Shown here: positions 1 through 11,344 of the stretch, piece after piece
How the letters are laid out: the number at the start of each line of letters is the position of its first letter
How positions within the stretch are numbered: the first letter of the stretch is position 1
Assembly (NCBI RefSeq): GCF_001310635.1
Contig: NZ_BAXR01000004.1
Location: 62,001-126,000 of the forward strand
Source of the DNA: Bacillus sp. JCM 19034
GTDB lineage: Bacteria > Bacillota > Bacilli > Bacillales > Bacillaceae_D
Direction: 5' to 3'
Length of the DNA stretch: 64,000 nt
The notes under the pieces: model-generated
Told to the model about the DNA's origin: nothing
The model's input: the letters and a program-made list of their open reading frames with translations, nothing else
Database searches by the model: none
Translations under genes and position numbers: made by a program

Positions 1-3
1 GAG

Positions 4-38
4 ATGACTCAAGAGAGTATTTCACTCTCAAGAGTCAT
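4..38 (-). terminator. Stem-loop after solute-binding protein gene
   Basis: A dyad, ATGACTC..GAGAGT against ACTCTC..GAGTCAT, lies 10 bases past the stop of the minus-strand solute-binding protein gene. Any T-run would be outside the window. It could be a terminator or an attenuator separating this gene from permease genes expected further along the operon. Confidence 0.5.
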
Positions 39-47
39 ATGAAACAT

Positions 48-1343
48 TTAGTCAGTATTAATTTGATTGGCCTGCTGCCAAGCACGATCAAGAGCTTGGA
101 TTACTCCTTCTTGATCTAAACTACCAGCTAAATAGCTTTGCAGTGCACTTTCCGCTTCGGTCTTAACCGCTTGTGGAATAGACGGATCCTGATATGCACG
201 ACCTTCTACAATATATTCATTAGCTTCAATTAGCCAAGGGAATGGATCAAAATCATGTGAATGTGCAACTTGATTAAACATTAAATCTTGAAACAATTGT
301 GATGAATCTTCCTCATCTAATATATAATTAAGCAAATCCTTAGCAACTTTTTTATTTTCACTTAAACTTGATACAGCCAATGACGTCGTTGTTGACGTAT
401 TGATCATCGTTGCGTCGGGATTATCATTAATTGGTAATGGCGCTACCCCGAAGTTGAATGAATCATTTGCCGAAAGAATCGATTCTGCAAACCAAGGTCC
501 TTGCACCCACATTGCAGCTTCACCGTTAGCAAACATTGCACTACCTTGGTCACCATCAATTTCAAATCCACGTGATGTTGTATGTGCAGCAACTAGATCG
601 ATGACTTCAAAAAATCCTTCAAACTCAGCAAACGACCCTTCATCATTATTCATTCGCTCCATAAAATCCTGATTATCGCTTTCCATTAACGCCCCGGTAA
701 TAAGCGGTAAAAAGAGCTGCGGAATCCATGCCTCATTATAAGAAGCTATAAAAGGAGTTATTTCATTCTCTTCTAGAATTTGAATCACTTCTTCCATTTC
801 AGACAGTGTTTCTGGTAAGTCAATATTAAGTTCTTCAAAAATATCGATATTGTATAAATAGCCCCATGAAAGTGTTTCTAACGGAACAGCTACAACTTGA
901 TCATTATGAGTTACAGCCTCTCGTGTTGAATCTAGAAGGTTGTCAACAAACGGTTGATCGGATAAGTCTTCTAAATAACCTGCACGATTATAAACAGGAA
1001 TTTCATTCACCGCATGTACAGCAAAAATATCAGGACTATCACTTGTCGCTAAACGTGTTTGCAAAATTTGTGTCGCCTGATCTGCTGCTGGAAACTCTAG
1101 TTGGTACGTAACTTCTATCCCTGTTTCTTCAAAATATTTCTCAGAGAACTGATTAAAATAATTTTCATATTGCTCTCTAAAACGAGGCTGTGGAATAAAA
1201 ACTCGTAGTTCTACAGAATCACCTTCTTGTAGCTCGTTTTCTTTCGATTCTGTTGATTCTCCAGCTGAATCTGTGTCATTACCACCACAAGCAACTAGCA
1301 TGAGCATCATTAATATACTAACCAGTAATAATAGCTTTTTCAT
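48..1343 (-). CDS. Carbohydrate ABC transporter solute-binding lipoprotein
   Basis: This 431-residue family 1 extracellular solute-binding protein captures a sugar outside the membrane and hands it to an ABC permease. The N-terminus has a lipoprotein signal: a hydrophobic run, then a lipobox ending LVAC with the lipidated Cys at residue 19, followed by an acidic, Ser-rich linker. The mature part has features typical of the family, such as the GEAAMWVQGPW stretch that lines the binding cleft. It follows the YesN-type regulator in the same direction. No permease gene is in the window; these are probably beyond base 1. A cre-like site lies 22 bases upstream of the start, suggesting CcpA control. 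The substrate cannot be read; the GH3 neighbour suggests an oligosaccharide. Confidence 0.9.
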   Translation of the reverse strand: MKKLLLLVSILMMLMLVACGGNDTDSAGESTESKENELQEGDSVELRVFIPQPRFREQYENYFNQFSEKYFEETGIEVTYQLEFPAADQATQILQTRLATSDSPDIFAVHAVNEIPVYNRAGYLEDLSDQPFVDNLLDSTREAVTHNDQVVAVPLETLSWGYLYNIDIFEELNIDLPETLSEMEEVIQILEENEITPFIASYNEAWIPQLFLPLITGALMESDNQDFMERMNNDEGSFAEFEGFFEVIDLVAAHTTSRGFEIDGDQGSAMFANGEAAMWVQGPWFAESILSANDSFNFGVAPLPINDNPDATMINTSTTTSLAVSSLSENKKVAKDLLNYILDEEDSSQLFQDLMFNQVAHSHDFDPFPWLIEANEYIVEGRAYQDPSIPQAVKTEAESALQSYLAGSLDQEGVIQALDRAWQQANQINTD

Positions 1344-1364
1344 TAAGAAACCCCCTTTTGTTTT

Positions 1365-1380
1365 TTGAATACGCTTTCAT
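1365..1380 (-). promoter_or_regulatory. cre-like catabolite control site
   Basis: TTGAATACGCTTTCAT matches the CcpA consensus WTGNAANCGNWNNCAW at all but one fixed position and lies just upstream of the solute-binding protein start. A second, weaker match lies at 1439-1454 on the minus strand (ATGTAAGCGGTTTAAA, one mismatch). Carbon catabolite control of this sugar importer is an inference. Confidence 0.6.
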
Positions 1381-1538
1381 TATAAAATGAGTCTGTTATT
1401 ATGAAATTAGAGAATCTTAATATTCTTTATTGCACTTTTTTAAACCGCTTACATTTAAGGTACTTATCCTTTTTTTTCAGTAATGTGTGCTTGAACCAAT
1501 TAACTTGATTCATAGACTCTAGGATAGAGTCATAAACG

Positions 1539-2600
1539 TTACATTTGTCCAGGTGTTATTCCATGATACTTCTTAAATACACGGTAAAAATAAGATATAT
1601 CCTCATAGCCAACCATTTCTGCGACATTTTTGATCTTAACCTTCTCATCAACAATTAGTTGTTTTGCTTTTTCCATCCGTAATTGCATAATATACTCAGT
1701 AACATTAATACCAAACTCCTTTTTAAATGCTTTGCTTAAATATTCCTTACTCACATAAAATTGTTGTGAAAGTTGTCCAAGTGAACACGCGGCGTGACTA
1801 TAATTAACATCAATATATTCCTTCACTTCATCAAGCTTAAATTTCCCCGTCAATCCTTTTATCTTTTGATTATTCTCAAATAAATGTTGATATACTTTTA
1901 TGAACTCATTAAACAAATCTTCTAACGACATTTGCGGATTGAACATCGAAAGCTTATCATGCACAACTTGACTTACATTTAAATTATTTCGATAAATTTG
2001 ATCCTCGGCAATGAACAAAAATTCGTTGTAAAGCTTTAATTTAGTACTTGAATCAATGGGCTTACACGTCTTGTTTATTTCCTTACATAACTGATTAAAA
2101 CTCCGAATTAACTCATATTGGTCACGTTCCTGAAAGGAATGATGAATTCTCACTTTAAATTGATTCAATAATGGCAGTAATTGAATATTTATTAATTGTA
2201 CATGATCAATTTTCTTTATTCGTTCCTCGTCTAAACGTTGTATGCAGCGTCCCAATGCAGCATGTAAATCATCTGGGTCAACAGGCTTCAGTAAATATTC
2301 GACAACATTTGAACGAATCGCTTCCTGCAAATAAGAAAATTGATCATAACCACTTAATACTACTGAAGCAACATGAGGATGTTTTTCATGCAGAAAACGT
2401 AATAGTTGTACACCATCCACACCAGGCATATTCATATCGGTTATCACTATATCTGGTTGTTCCTTTTGTATAAAATTAACAGCTTCTTGACCGTTTGATG
2501 CCTCTCCTACTACTTGCAAACCTAATTCATCCCAACGACCTAACCTCTTTATCATTTGTATAGCTGATCTCTCATCATCAACAAGTAGTACGCGTAACAT
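1539..2600 (-). CDS. YesN-type response regulator (receiver plus AraC HTH)
   Basis: This 353-residue transcription factor has an N-terminal receiver domain (about 1-120: acidic DDE near residue 9, phospho-acceptor Asp in DIVITDMNMPG near 55, Lys in LLKPVD near 105), a helical linker, and two C-terminal AraC-type helix-turn-helix motifs (about 255-353). It should be phosphorylated by the YesM-type kinase encoded immediately upstream; the gap is 18 bases. Such pairs usually activate an adjacent carbohydrate ABC transporter, here the solute-binding protein gene downstream. The reading frame is intact. Confidence 0.92.
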   Translation of the reverse strand: MLRVLLVDDERSAIQMIKRLGRWDELGLQVVGEASNGQEAVNFIQKEQPDIVITDMNMPGVDGVQLLRFLHEKHPHVASVVLSGYDQFSYLQEAIRSNVVEYLLKPVDPDDLHAALGRCIQRLDEERIKKIDHVQLINIQLLPLLNQFKVRIHHSFQERDQYELIRSFNQLCKEINKTCKPIDSSTKLKLYNEFLFIAEDQIYRNNLNVSQVVHDKLSMFNPQMSLEDLFNEFIKVYQHLFENNQKIKGLTGKFKLDEVKEYIDVNYSHAACSLGQLSQQFYVSKEYLSKAFKKEFGINVTEYIMQLRMEKAKQLIVDEKVKIKNVAEMVGYEDISYFYRVFKKYHGITPGQM

Positions 2601-2618
2601 TCTAACCCCTCCTAATAA

Positions 2619-4375
2619 TTATTTCGGAATCCGTATCGTTATAGACGTTCCGATATCTTCTGAACTATCAATTTCTACACCATACTCTTTTCCGAATAGT
2701 AACTTAATCCTAGAATCTACATTTGTAACACCAATACTGTCTTGGTCCTCTAATGGGCTTTGATTACTTTGTAACCGTTTTTTTAAACCCTGTAGTTCTT
2801 CTTCATTTAATCCTTTACCATTATCAGTAATCATTATCTCAACCTCATCAAAAACGACTTGGATGCTTATATCCAACACCCAATGATCAATACTAGATGC
2901 AAAGCCATGGACAAAAGCATTTTCCACAATGGGCTGTAATGTTAGTACAGGTAACCGAGCATTCTCTGCCTCCTCATCCACATACAATTCTACAGTTAGC
3001 TTATCAACAAACCGTTTCTTTTGAATCGCTAAATAATGTTGTAAATAATTCACTTCCTCTGATAAGCTCACTAACTTTTTTTGTTGTTTCACGACATAAC
3101 GAAACATGCGACTTAGTGCTTGGATAATTTCATATACTTGTTCACCTTTATTCGCAAATGCCCTATCTCCAATCAGTTGTAACGTATTATAGAGAAAATG
3201 AGGGTTCACCTTTGTTTGTAGTGCAATTAATTGTGCATCCTTCTTTTCAATTTCACTCTTATATTCCTGGTCAATTAACTGCTTAATACGATTGATCATA
3301 TAAGAATAACTTTTCTCCAATTTCCCTACCTCATCGGTTCGATTTGACAAGCTTTTGGCAGTTTGAAAGTTTTCCTTCTCAACCTGCTCCATATCATTCG
3401 CAAGTTTTTGAATTGGCTTTGCTATGTTACTTGAAAAGATCAAAGCAAATACTAAAACGAAAATCATCGTAATAAATGCTACAAATAATCCTATACGTAC
3501 AATTTTCATCGAACTAGCGACTACAATAGATTTCGGAAACACCTTGATAAGATACATATTTCCATTATCAATTTCATCAAAAAAACGTATACATCGTCAA
3601 ATGTTAAGTATGAACTATCTCTATCTAATCGCTCTATAGCTTGGTGAATCTCGTGAAATAATTGTCTGTCAATAGGTTGGTCTCGATAAGGATGATGTAA
3701 TAGATCCCCATCATTACTCATTAGAAAAACGGTACTTTCCTCTTCTGTTTTCAACATATCCATATTATCCTGAATAATGTCCCATTCAACTTCGATGATC
3801 AAACTACCAATGCTCTCTCTCGTTTCAAACTGATTAATACTTCTCATAAAAGAAAATGTTTGATTCTGATAATGATTCATAAATTGATAATATGATGTTG
3901 GCTCAATAGAAGGCCATGTAAGTAACGATCTTTCTTGATGACCGATACTAATTGTTTGTGGAACTTCATCAACAAACAATGTAATTGTTCTAATACGCTC
4001 TCTATTCGTATAATGAAGGGAGTAAAGCGTACTTTCTATCAATAATTTTGCTCCATGCCTTCTATATGAATCCTCGTGTAATAGCTCTTTAAATTGAGTA
4101 ATGAAATTCCCGTCCATTAAAAGTGATTGCATTACCCGATCAATCGAATCAAATTTCTCCGCAATAATTGAACTAGCTTGCTGCACACCAGACGTATTCG
4201 TCGTAAATATTTCATCGACCGTATTTTTCGTTGAATAATACGTAGTCCAAGTAGTCACGATAATAATTGGTAACGTAACTAAGATCATCATTGCAATAAG
4301 TAGTTTGTAATAAAGGCGACTATTGATATATAAATAAAGGGTTTTCAAACGTACAAGCCACATTTTAGGACTCAT
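2619..4375 (-). CDS. YesM-type sensor histidine kinase (one frameshift)
   Basis: This membrane kinase partners the YesN regulator. Domains in order: cytoplasmic N-terminus, TM1 (about 24-45), a large extracellular sensor (about 45-280), TM2, HAMP, a His_kinase domain with the phospho-acceptor in NPHFLYNTLQ, and an ATPase domain with VENAFVHGF (N-box) and DNGKGL. The frame breaks in the A7 run at 3579-3585. Adding one base joins VYVF to FDEIDNGNMYL and gives 585 residues, normal for the family. As assembled, the sensor half ends early and the kinase half has its own start. A homopolymer sequencing error is the likeliest cause. It follows the GH3 gene in the same direction, with a stem-loop between them. 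Confidence 0.88.
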
Positions 4376-4480
4376 TAGAAATTCACCTTCTCCATGGAAG
4401 CATTAGAACATTTTTAGCGAAACTTATTTAAATCAATTGACCTTATCATACCATAATGTTCTATTTCGTATTTTCAAAGT

Positions 4481-4519
4481 AAAATAAAGATGCTCGCACA
4501 TCATCTCTGTACGAACATC
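4481..4519 (-). terminator. Rho-independent terminator after GH3 gene
   Basis: On the minus strand, GATGTTCGTAC and GTGCGAGCATC form a stem (with G-T pairs), followed by a T-rich run (TTTATTTTAC). It lies just past the GH3 stop and separates that gene from the two-component genes. Confidence 0.7.
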
Positions 4520-4531
4520 CTAAATTTAACG

Positions 4532-6822
4532 CTAACCGTTTTGAGCCACTGCATTTAATTGTCGAATCATCTCTTGAAGCTTTTCTTCAGTAAGTTGGCC
4601 ATTACTGAAGTTTGATAATGCTCTTATTGGCATATACTTCATCATTGCCGCGATCATTTCCCCGGCATCCTCATCATCACCAGATGATGCATTCCCAAAT
4701 GGGCTATCTTTTTGTGCTTCAGCCAAAAGCTTTTGTGCAACTGGGGCCACCTTTGGATTTGAAAGTATATCACCTATCGTAGTATTTCTGTGAACGTGGA
4801 AAGGACGTTCAACCGTTGATTTCACATAAATAGTCTTTGAAAGTTCAATCTCACTCGAGCTCTTACCGACTAAAATGGTGAATTCTCCACTTTCTACATA
4901 CCAATCTGCTAATTCCTCATCGTAATAAGCAAATGAGCGTTTATCCAACGTGAATGTTACCGACTTTTCTTCACCTGGTTGCAATTCTACTTTGGCAAAG
5001 CCTTTAATTCTTTTTCTGGGCGACTAACTTGGCTTTCATTATCCTTCACATATAACTGAACAATTTCTTTACCAGCTACAGACCCCGTATTTTTTACTTG
5101 AACAGTACATGTAACAGATTCGTTATCAGTAAACTTGCTCTTACTTACACGTAAATCAAGATATTCGAACGTTGTATAGCTTAAGCCATAACCAAATGGG
5201 AAGAGAGGCTTTACACCTTTTGTATCGTAATAACGATAACCGACAAATATACCTTCGCGATATTCCACACGATCACCGTCACCAGGGAAATATAAATAAG
5301 AAGGATTGTCGCTTAATTTTTCTGGAAACGTTTCTGCTAGCTTTCCGCACGGGTTCGCATCTCCAAATAATAAATCGGCTATTGCTCCACCAAGTGCTTG
5401 ACCGCCAAGGTATGCTTCAAGCAATCCTTTTACGTTACCTAGCCATGGCATCTCAATAGGTGCACCGTTACTTAATACAGCAATGATATTTTCATTCACT
5501 GTTGCTACTTCTTCAATTAACCGCTGATGATTTTCTGGAATGTGCAAATGCTGACGGTCATATCCTTCTGACTCATAACGATCGGGTAAGCCGACAAATA
5601 AAATAACTTTATCTGAATCAGCTGCAAGACGCTTCGCTTCTTCTATTAGCTGTTCATCAATTGTATCTTGATCACGATGATACCCTTGGGCATATGAAAC
5701 AGTAGCATGTTGACCAGCTGACTTTTTCACTTCTTCCACGATATCCTCAAGCTTCGTTGGATTCACGTGGGAGCTTCCTCCCCCTTGATAGCGAGGTGCC
5801 TTTGCAAATTCACCAATAACAGCAATCTTACCTTCCTTCGCTAATGGCAGAATATTATTTTCGTTCTTCAACAGTACCATACTTCTCTTGCAGCTACTCT
5901 TGCAAGTTGGTGATGCTCCTTTTGGTCATATGTAGCATCTACCTTTTTCTCCTCAACCGATTTTAGGATGATACGTACAATCCGTTCGACTGCCTTATCT
6001 AATTTCTCTTCCGTTAATTTGCCTTCCTTAACAGCCTTAATTACCTTCTCTTCACCAATTCCATAACTTGCTGGCATTTCAAGCTCAAGCCCATTTTTCA
6101 CTGCCTCATCGCGTTCATTTACGGCTCCCCAATCTGAAACGACAAAACCGTCAAAGCCCCATTCATCTTTCAAAATGTCATTTAATAATGTTTTGTTTTC
6201 AGAGGCAAACTCACCGTTCACTTTATTATAGGCACACATGACCGTCCATGGCTGTGACTGTTTAACAGCTCCTTCAAACTCGCCAAATAAATTTCACGCA
6301 ACGTTCTTTCATCGATAATCGCATCTGTCGACATTCGACGATGCTCTTGGTTATTAGCCGCAAAGTGTTTTAGTGACGTCCCTATTCCTTGGCTTTGTAC
6401 ACCTTTAATATGATTTGCTGCCATTTCCGAAGAAAGGTAAGGGTCCTCTGAAAAATATTCGAAGTTCCGTCCACAAAGCGGGGATCGTTTAATGTTTGCT
6501 CCTGGACCTAATAGTACCGCTACATCCTCAGCTTGACACTCCTCACCTAGAGCAATACCGACACGTTCAATTAAGCTTCGATCCCATGAACTTGCCATTC
6601 CAGCAGCAGATGGAAAACAAGTTGCCGGCACACTATCAAATAGACCTAAATGATCAGCTCCTTCTCTTTGTTTCCGTAATCCATGAGTCCATCTGTTACC
6701 ATTATCGACGGAATTTCTAATCGTTCAACTCCTTTTAAATGCCAAAAATCGAGACCAGAACAAAGCCCAGCTTTTTCTTCTAATGTCATCTGACTTACAA
6801 GATCCTTTACTTTATCTGTCAT
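4532..6822 (-). CDS. Glycoside hydrolase family 3 beta-glycosidase (four frameshifts)
   Basis: This GH3 enzyme (beta-glucosidase or beta-xylosidase class) removes terminal sugars from oligosaccharides. No signal peptide is seen, so it is probably cytoplasmic and acts on imported oligosaccharides. The N-terminal barrel holds [10 protein letters not shown] and the nucleophile Asp of FVVSDWGAV; the C-terminal half has the second GH3 domain and a fibronectin-III-like end. The start is ATG at 6822, with GGGAGG just upstream. Four one-base deletions break the frame: near 6686, at 6276-6278 (A run), 5883-5884 (T run) and 5003-5005 (T run). Restoring them gives one 764-residue protein of normal GH3 length. 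Four same-sign indels in an otherwise well-conserved sequence suggest assembly error. Confidence 0.87.
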
Positions 6823-7285
6823 CAAATTTTCCTCCCAAAATGAAAATGAAATCGCTATCTAGATTCATTATAAATCGGAAACAGGTACATTTTTGGTAGA
6901 AATTTAATGTTTTTAGTATTTTTAAACTAAAACATGAACAATAGACGGATTATGGTGATAAGTTTAAAATGCTATTAATGTTGAAGCAATACAGCTTACT
7001 ACGTGTTGAATCGTTTTACAGTTACAGCTTATTGCTATAAACTTGTATGGATTTTTAACATGAAAGAACTTGCAACATTGAAGGATATTAATTTAAATAC
7101 GCCTGATGCTACAGTGGCTGTTGGTGAAGAGTTACCAAGGGGGGAATTTATCGATTTATTTTTATCTTACTTAATTCGATTTCATTTTAATACTGAACGA
7201 GCGAAGCTATTGCTCCGTTTTGGCTTGAATTAATCATGCATGACAACGGAGCAACGTATTCTATGATCCTTAGGAAAGAGCACAG
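6823..7285. other. Intergenic region, GH3 gene to ROK gene
   Basis: This stretch separates two minus-strand genes and should hold the GH3 promoter. A plus-strand open frame at 7060-7233 (57 codons) has no good ribosome site and no recognised family. I see no clear terminator or operator. Confidence 0.5.
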
Positions 7286-8487
7286 CTATTCCCTTTTACA
7301 CCTTCTCAAAAAATGCTGAAACAATTCGATCGCTGCCCCTATGGCAACGGCTTCCCTACCTAATTGTCCCTTTCCAATATATAGACTTTTTAAGTGATTA
7401 GAATAGATATGTTCCTTTGCAACCTCAATCACTTTCTTCACGTATGAATCGCTTTTTTCAATAATATTTCCTTGAAGTAGAACAACATCTGGGTGAAGAA
7501 TATTCACCATATTTGCTATCGCCAAACCTTGAAAATATGCAGCTTCATTGACAACGGATACAACAGCTGGATCACTATTATTCAACGCGTCGATCATTTC
7601 TTCTGATGACGTGAAGACCAATGTCGAATCAATTTGCTCGATTTGCTCAAACATAGCCCCATATGAGCTATAAGCATTTAAACAGCCTTTTCTTCCACAT
7701 GTACACGTACGACCACCTGGTAGGACAATCATATGTCCATAAGAACTCGCATCACCTTTCTTACTATTAAGCGGAGTCCCTGACTGAATAATCCCACAGC
7801 GTATACCATAGCCACTTATGCAATACAGTAAGTTCTGATTTGTATAGTCTTGAATGCGATATTCAGCAATTGCAGCCGTATTAGCTCCATTATTTAATAC
7901 TATCGGAACATTAAATACTCTTTGCAATGGCTCAACAACCGGCACTTCCTCCCAGCCGAATGTTCTAAATGACTCTGGATGGATCATACACCCTTTTTTT
8001 CGATCAAGTGGTCCGATTGCTCCTACTCCGATTCCGATTAGGTCAGCTTCCTTTAATTGATGACCTTTCATCATATGCCAAACACGTTCAATCACTTGTG
8101 AAATCACTCTATTTGGTGTCATTTCCTTCGTAACAGGGAAGACATGCTTTTCGATTACGGTAAAATGCAAATCCATTAATAATACTTGGATACTTCTAGC
8201 AATTTCAATACCAATTAAATAACCTGATTGAGGATTGACTTTGTAAAGACAGGTGGCCTTCCACCATTAGATGGACCTATTCCACCAGTTTGGATCCATC
8301 CGTTTTTTTCCAATTCATGAATCATTCTTGTTAAAGTTGTTTTCGGTACAGCGAACGCCTTTAATAATTCGCTTTTTGAAACTAACCCCTTAAGATGAAT
8401 AAGTTCATATAATGCTTTTTTATTAGCATTTTTCTTAGAGTAATCAAGTAAAAAGTCCCTAAGCAATGGATCTCCCCCCATTTCCAA
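7286..8487 (-). CDS. ROK-family (XylR/NagC-like) transcriptional repressor (one frameshift)
   Basis: An N-terminal winged helix (about 1-80, with LVSKSELLKAFAVPKTTLTRMI as the helix-turn-helix region) is followed by a ROK sugar-kinase-like domain. The ROK zinc signature is visible as GGRTCTCGRKGCLNAYSS. These proteins repress sugar-utilisation genes until a sugar binds. The frame breaks in the T run at 8240-8242; one added base gives FTKVNPQSGYLIGIEIARS and a 400-residue protein. The true start may be TTG at about 8466, directly after GGGGGGAGA, rather than ATG at 8487. Its position next to the GH3 gene suggests control of that sugar cluster (inference). Confidence 0.82.
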
Positions 8488-8627
8488 AAGCTACTATAAT
8501 ATAGTATATCACAGTGAACCAATCAACATAATATGATAAGATATTCACTTTTCTCCACATTTGAATTGCTTCATAAACACAGCAATTTAAGTACGTACAC
8601 CTAACACATCTACATTTTCGAAATACA

Positions 8628-8666
8628 TCAAAAAAGCCCCAATTCTGCACAGTGCAAAATCGAAGC
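8628..8666 (-). terminator. Terminator after SulP permease gene
   Basis: On the minus strand, AGCTTCGATTTTGCAC pairs (with G-T wobbles) with GTGCAGAATTGGGGCT, followed by TTTTTT. It lies directly past the permease stop. Confidence 0.6.
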
Positions 8667-8672
8667 TTCAGC

Positions 8673-10379
8673 CTAAATATAATAATCCTGTACCCACTCT
8701 TTTGAACTACTAATATAGTTAAAAGTAGTGTCAAAATATGAACGTAATCCTTTTTCACTTAAGAGCTGCTCTAGTGTTAAATGATTATGCTGCTCTGGGT
8801 ATTTTTCTGACCAATTCATTTTTTCTACTGTGTCACGTATGGAGCCTTTCATATTTGAAAATAGTAATGTCACTCCATTTTTCTTAAAAACTCCAATGAT
8901 CTCTTCTAAGCGTTGAATTGAGACAAAATCAATATCATTAACTCCACTCATATCAATGATTAACCAATCAGCTTCATTTAATCCACTTATGCTTTTTAGT
9001 TTTTCCTCCAAAAAAGCAATGTTAGCAAAATGCAAACTCGAATCAATTCGAAAAATGAGTACTTTTTTAGCTGTGATCGCTTCTTGATAACGACTAATAT
9101 CCCGAAACGTTTTTTCTTTCTCGACAAATCCAAGCTGTACGATTTCAGGTCTTGCACTTTTTCTAATGATGAGGAGTAAAGTAGAAACGGCACCAACGAC
9201 AATCCCCCATTGAATTCCAATAAATAATGTCGTTAAAAAAGTGGTAACCCAAATCCAGCCTTCAAATCGCTTAACTTTAAAAAGGCGCTGCGCTTCTTTG
9301 ATGTCAACTAGCTTATAGACAGCGACAATAATGATCGCTGCAAGGGCAGCTTTTGGTACGTAGTAAAAAGCTGATGTAAAAAATGCTACTGTTATCAGCA
9401 CTAATATCCCGGTAATAACAGAAGTTAATTGCGTTGCACCTCCAGCCTGATGGTTCACTGCTGACCTTGAGAAGCTTCCATTAACCGGAAAGGACGAGAA
9501 GAACGAACCGACGATATTAGATAGACCTAATGCGGTAAACTCTCGATTCGGATTTAATTCATACTTTTCTTTTTTAGCAATCGCCTTTCCAATCGATAAT
9601 GATTCCATAAATCCTAACAAAGAGATCGTAAGTGCCATTGGAACTAACATCATAACTGTCTCAATCGTAACTTCAGGTACCAAAAATCCTGGTAACCCTT
9701 TTGGGACATCACCGATTACTTGTAGATGTTTCTCATCTAAATGAAACAAGGCGACCGTAACTGTTGAGAGACATACAACGAATAAAGCATTCGGCAGCTT
9801 TGGTACAATCCTTTTAATGAGAATAAGTAAAATGATACACCCTAAGCCAATCGAGATTGTAAGTAGATGAATCTCATTAATTTTGCTAAATATTTCAAAA
9901 AGTAATAAATGGATCTGTAAATAATTCCCCGTATCAATTCCTAGCAAATGATTCAATTGACTAATTCCTATAACTATAGCCGCAGCTGATGTATACCCAT
10001 TTAAAACAGAATAAGGAATGAACTTCACGATAAATCCTAATCTTGCAAGTCCAAACGCAAGCTGTAGTACTCCAACCATTAATGCTAAAACAATAACAAG
10101 TGTAATATAAGAGTTAGATCCAGGCTCAGCATAAATCGAGACCCCTGAAAAAACGAGTAATGATGTAATCGCAACTGGCCCAATTGACAGATGCTTTGAG
10201 GAGCCTAATAACGCGTATACAAATAAAGGGACCGTCGAGGCATATAAACCCATAACAGGCGGAAGGCCAGCAAGCATCGCATAAGCCATTCCTTGAGGAA
10301 TTAACATGACAAATAAGGTGAAACCTGCGATAATATCACGCTTTAATGCCAGTTTTTTATCATTCATTAATGGGTTCAT
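8673..10379 (-). CDS. SulP-family anion permease with STAS domain
   Basis: This is an inner-membrane SLC26/SulP transporter (sulfate, bicarbonate or another inorganic anion). The signature region GFTLFVMLIPQGMAYAML is near the N-terminus, followed by about 10-14 hydrophobic segments. A cytoplasmic STAS domain occupies about the last 130 residues (including LIIDMSGVNDIDFVSIQ). The start is ATG at 10379, eight bases after GGGAGGAG, giving about 568 residues. The gene is intact and alone, with its own terminator. The substrate cannot be assigned from sequence. Confidence 0.88.
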   Translation of the reverse strand: MNPLMNDKKLALKRDIIAGFTLFVMLIPQGMAYAMLAGLPPVMGLYASTVPLFVYALLGSSKHLSIGPVAITSLLVFSGVSIYAEPGSNSYITLVIVLALMVGVLQLAFGLARLGFIVKFIPYSVLNGYTSAAAIVIGISQLNHLLGIDTGNYLQIHLLLFEIFSKINEIHLLTISIGLGCIILLILIKRIVPKLPNALFVVCLSTVTVALFHLDEKHLQVIGDVPKGLPGFLVPEVTIETVMMLVPMALTISLLGFMESLSIGKAIAKKEKYELNPNREFTALGLSNIVGSFFSSFPVNGSFSRSAVNHQAGGATQLTSVITGILVLITVAFFTSAFYYVPKAALAAIIIVAVYKLVDIKEAQRLFKVKRFEGWIWVTTFLTTLFIGIQWGIVVGAVSTLLLIIRKSARPEIVQLGFVEKEKTFRDISRYQEAITAKKVLIFRIDSSLHFANIAFLEEKLKSISGLNEADWLIIDMSGVNDIDFVSIQRLEEIIGVFKKNGVTLLFSNMKGSIRDTVEKMNWSEKYPEQHNHLTLEQLLSEKGLRSYFDTTFNYISSSKEWVQDYYI

Positions 10380-10400
10380 TACGTAAACTCCTCCCGACAA

Positions 10401-10846
10401 TTATAGTTCATTACCTATTCTATCACACTTTCGACCAAAACGGTCAAAACTTTTTGCGATTAATATGAAATGTCCTTCTTTTATATACTTTCGTCACCAC
10501 AAAATTAGATGAGGGAATCTAGTAATTCCCACTCCTTCGTTTACATGAATATATACTTCCCGAGTAGCAGCATCATCTTTTCCAAATCATTTCTCTTCTG
10601 ACCAAACACATTCTGCTTTGAACAGCTTTTCGACAGAACTTGTCCAAGAAACTTGTACCGAAGTTCCCGCATAGAGGATTATTGTGACTAAGGTAATGAA
10701 CGTAATCCTTCGTTACTGTGATATTGCCTAAATGACCATATTCCACTTTATTTTACCTAAGGAGGCTTTTTTTATGCACAAAACAAACACCTTCGTTCTA
10801 CTCACATCATAGAACGAAGGTGTTTTATAAATGTTACAGAAATGCT
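10401..10846. other. Intergenic region, lipoprotein gene to SulP gene
   Basis: It holds the SulP upstream region and the strong stem-loop at 10785-10825. Short minus-strand open stretches lie around 10530-10690 (for example 44 codons from ATG near 10663), but they lack ribosome sites and a recognisable family. Confidence 0.45.
10785..10825 (-). terminator. Perfect stem-loop terminator
   Basis: AAACACCTTCGTTCT is repeated as its exact complement AGAACGAAGGTGTTT, separated by 11 bases. It lies past the stop of the minus-strand lipoprotein gene. An A/T-rich tail on both sides would let it work in either direction. Confidence 0.85.
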
Positions 10847-11344
10847 TTAATCTAAATCATAGTACTCCCATTCAATTTCCATGCCCCATTGCCCTGCAAG
10901 ATCTTCTAACTCTTTTTTATATTCCTCATCTACTCTACTAGCTTCACGAATGGTCTTCATATGAGATTCTGGATCTAAATCTGTTAACCATTGATACTCT
11001 GCATCTAGTTCCATTTGAAGAGATTTAGTGTATAGTTCATGAACTTTTTGTAATTTTTCATTATCAATTTTTTCACCGTATTGTTCGGAATCAGCAACTA
11101 ATTGCTCTAAACTAGGGATAACCGTTTCTTCAGTATACTGAAAAATCTCTTCTTCAGTAGCTGTCATATAATAATCACTGGTTTGAATATGTAAATTGAC
11201 GTATTTATCAGTGATAACGTTTGTTTCCTCTAAGTAATCTTCCATTAAACCAACATTTCCATTAATCGTATGGATAATTGAACACCCAGAAGCTACCCCT
11301 AAGACGATTACAGATACTAAAACCATCAAGACTTTTTTCAACAT
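10847..11344 (-). CDS. Small hypothetical lipoprotein
   Basis: This 165-residue protein has a lipoprotein signal peptide (MLKKVLMVLVSVIVLG, then lipobox ASGC with Cys at 21). The mature part is strongly acidic, rich in Glu, Gln and Tyr, and predicted mainly helical. I do not recognise the family. The frame is intact and it stands alone between intergenic regions, with a strong terminator after it. Confidence 0.75.
   Translation of the reverse strand: MLKKVLMVLVSVIVLGVASGCSIIHTINGNVGLMEDYLEETNVITDKYVNLHIQTSDYYMTATEEEIFQYTEETVIPSLEQLVADSEQYGEKIDNEKLQKVHELYTKSLQMELDAEYQWLTDLDPESHMKTIREASRVDEEYKKELEDLAGQWGMEIEWEYYDLD

Noticed and set aside
7060-7233. A 57-codon plus-strand open frame (MKELATLKDINLNTPDAT...).
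   Set aside because: No ribosome site, no recognised family, and it lies in a minus-strand neighbourhood. Coding is not supported.
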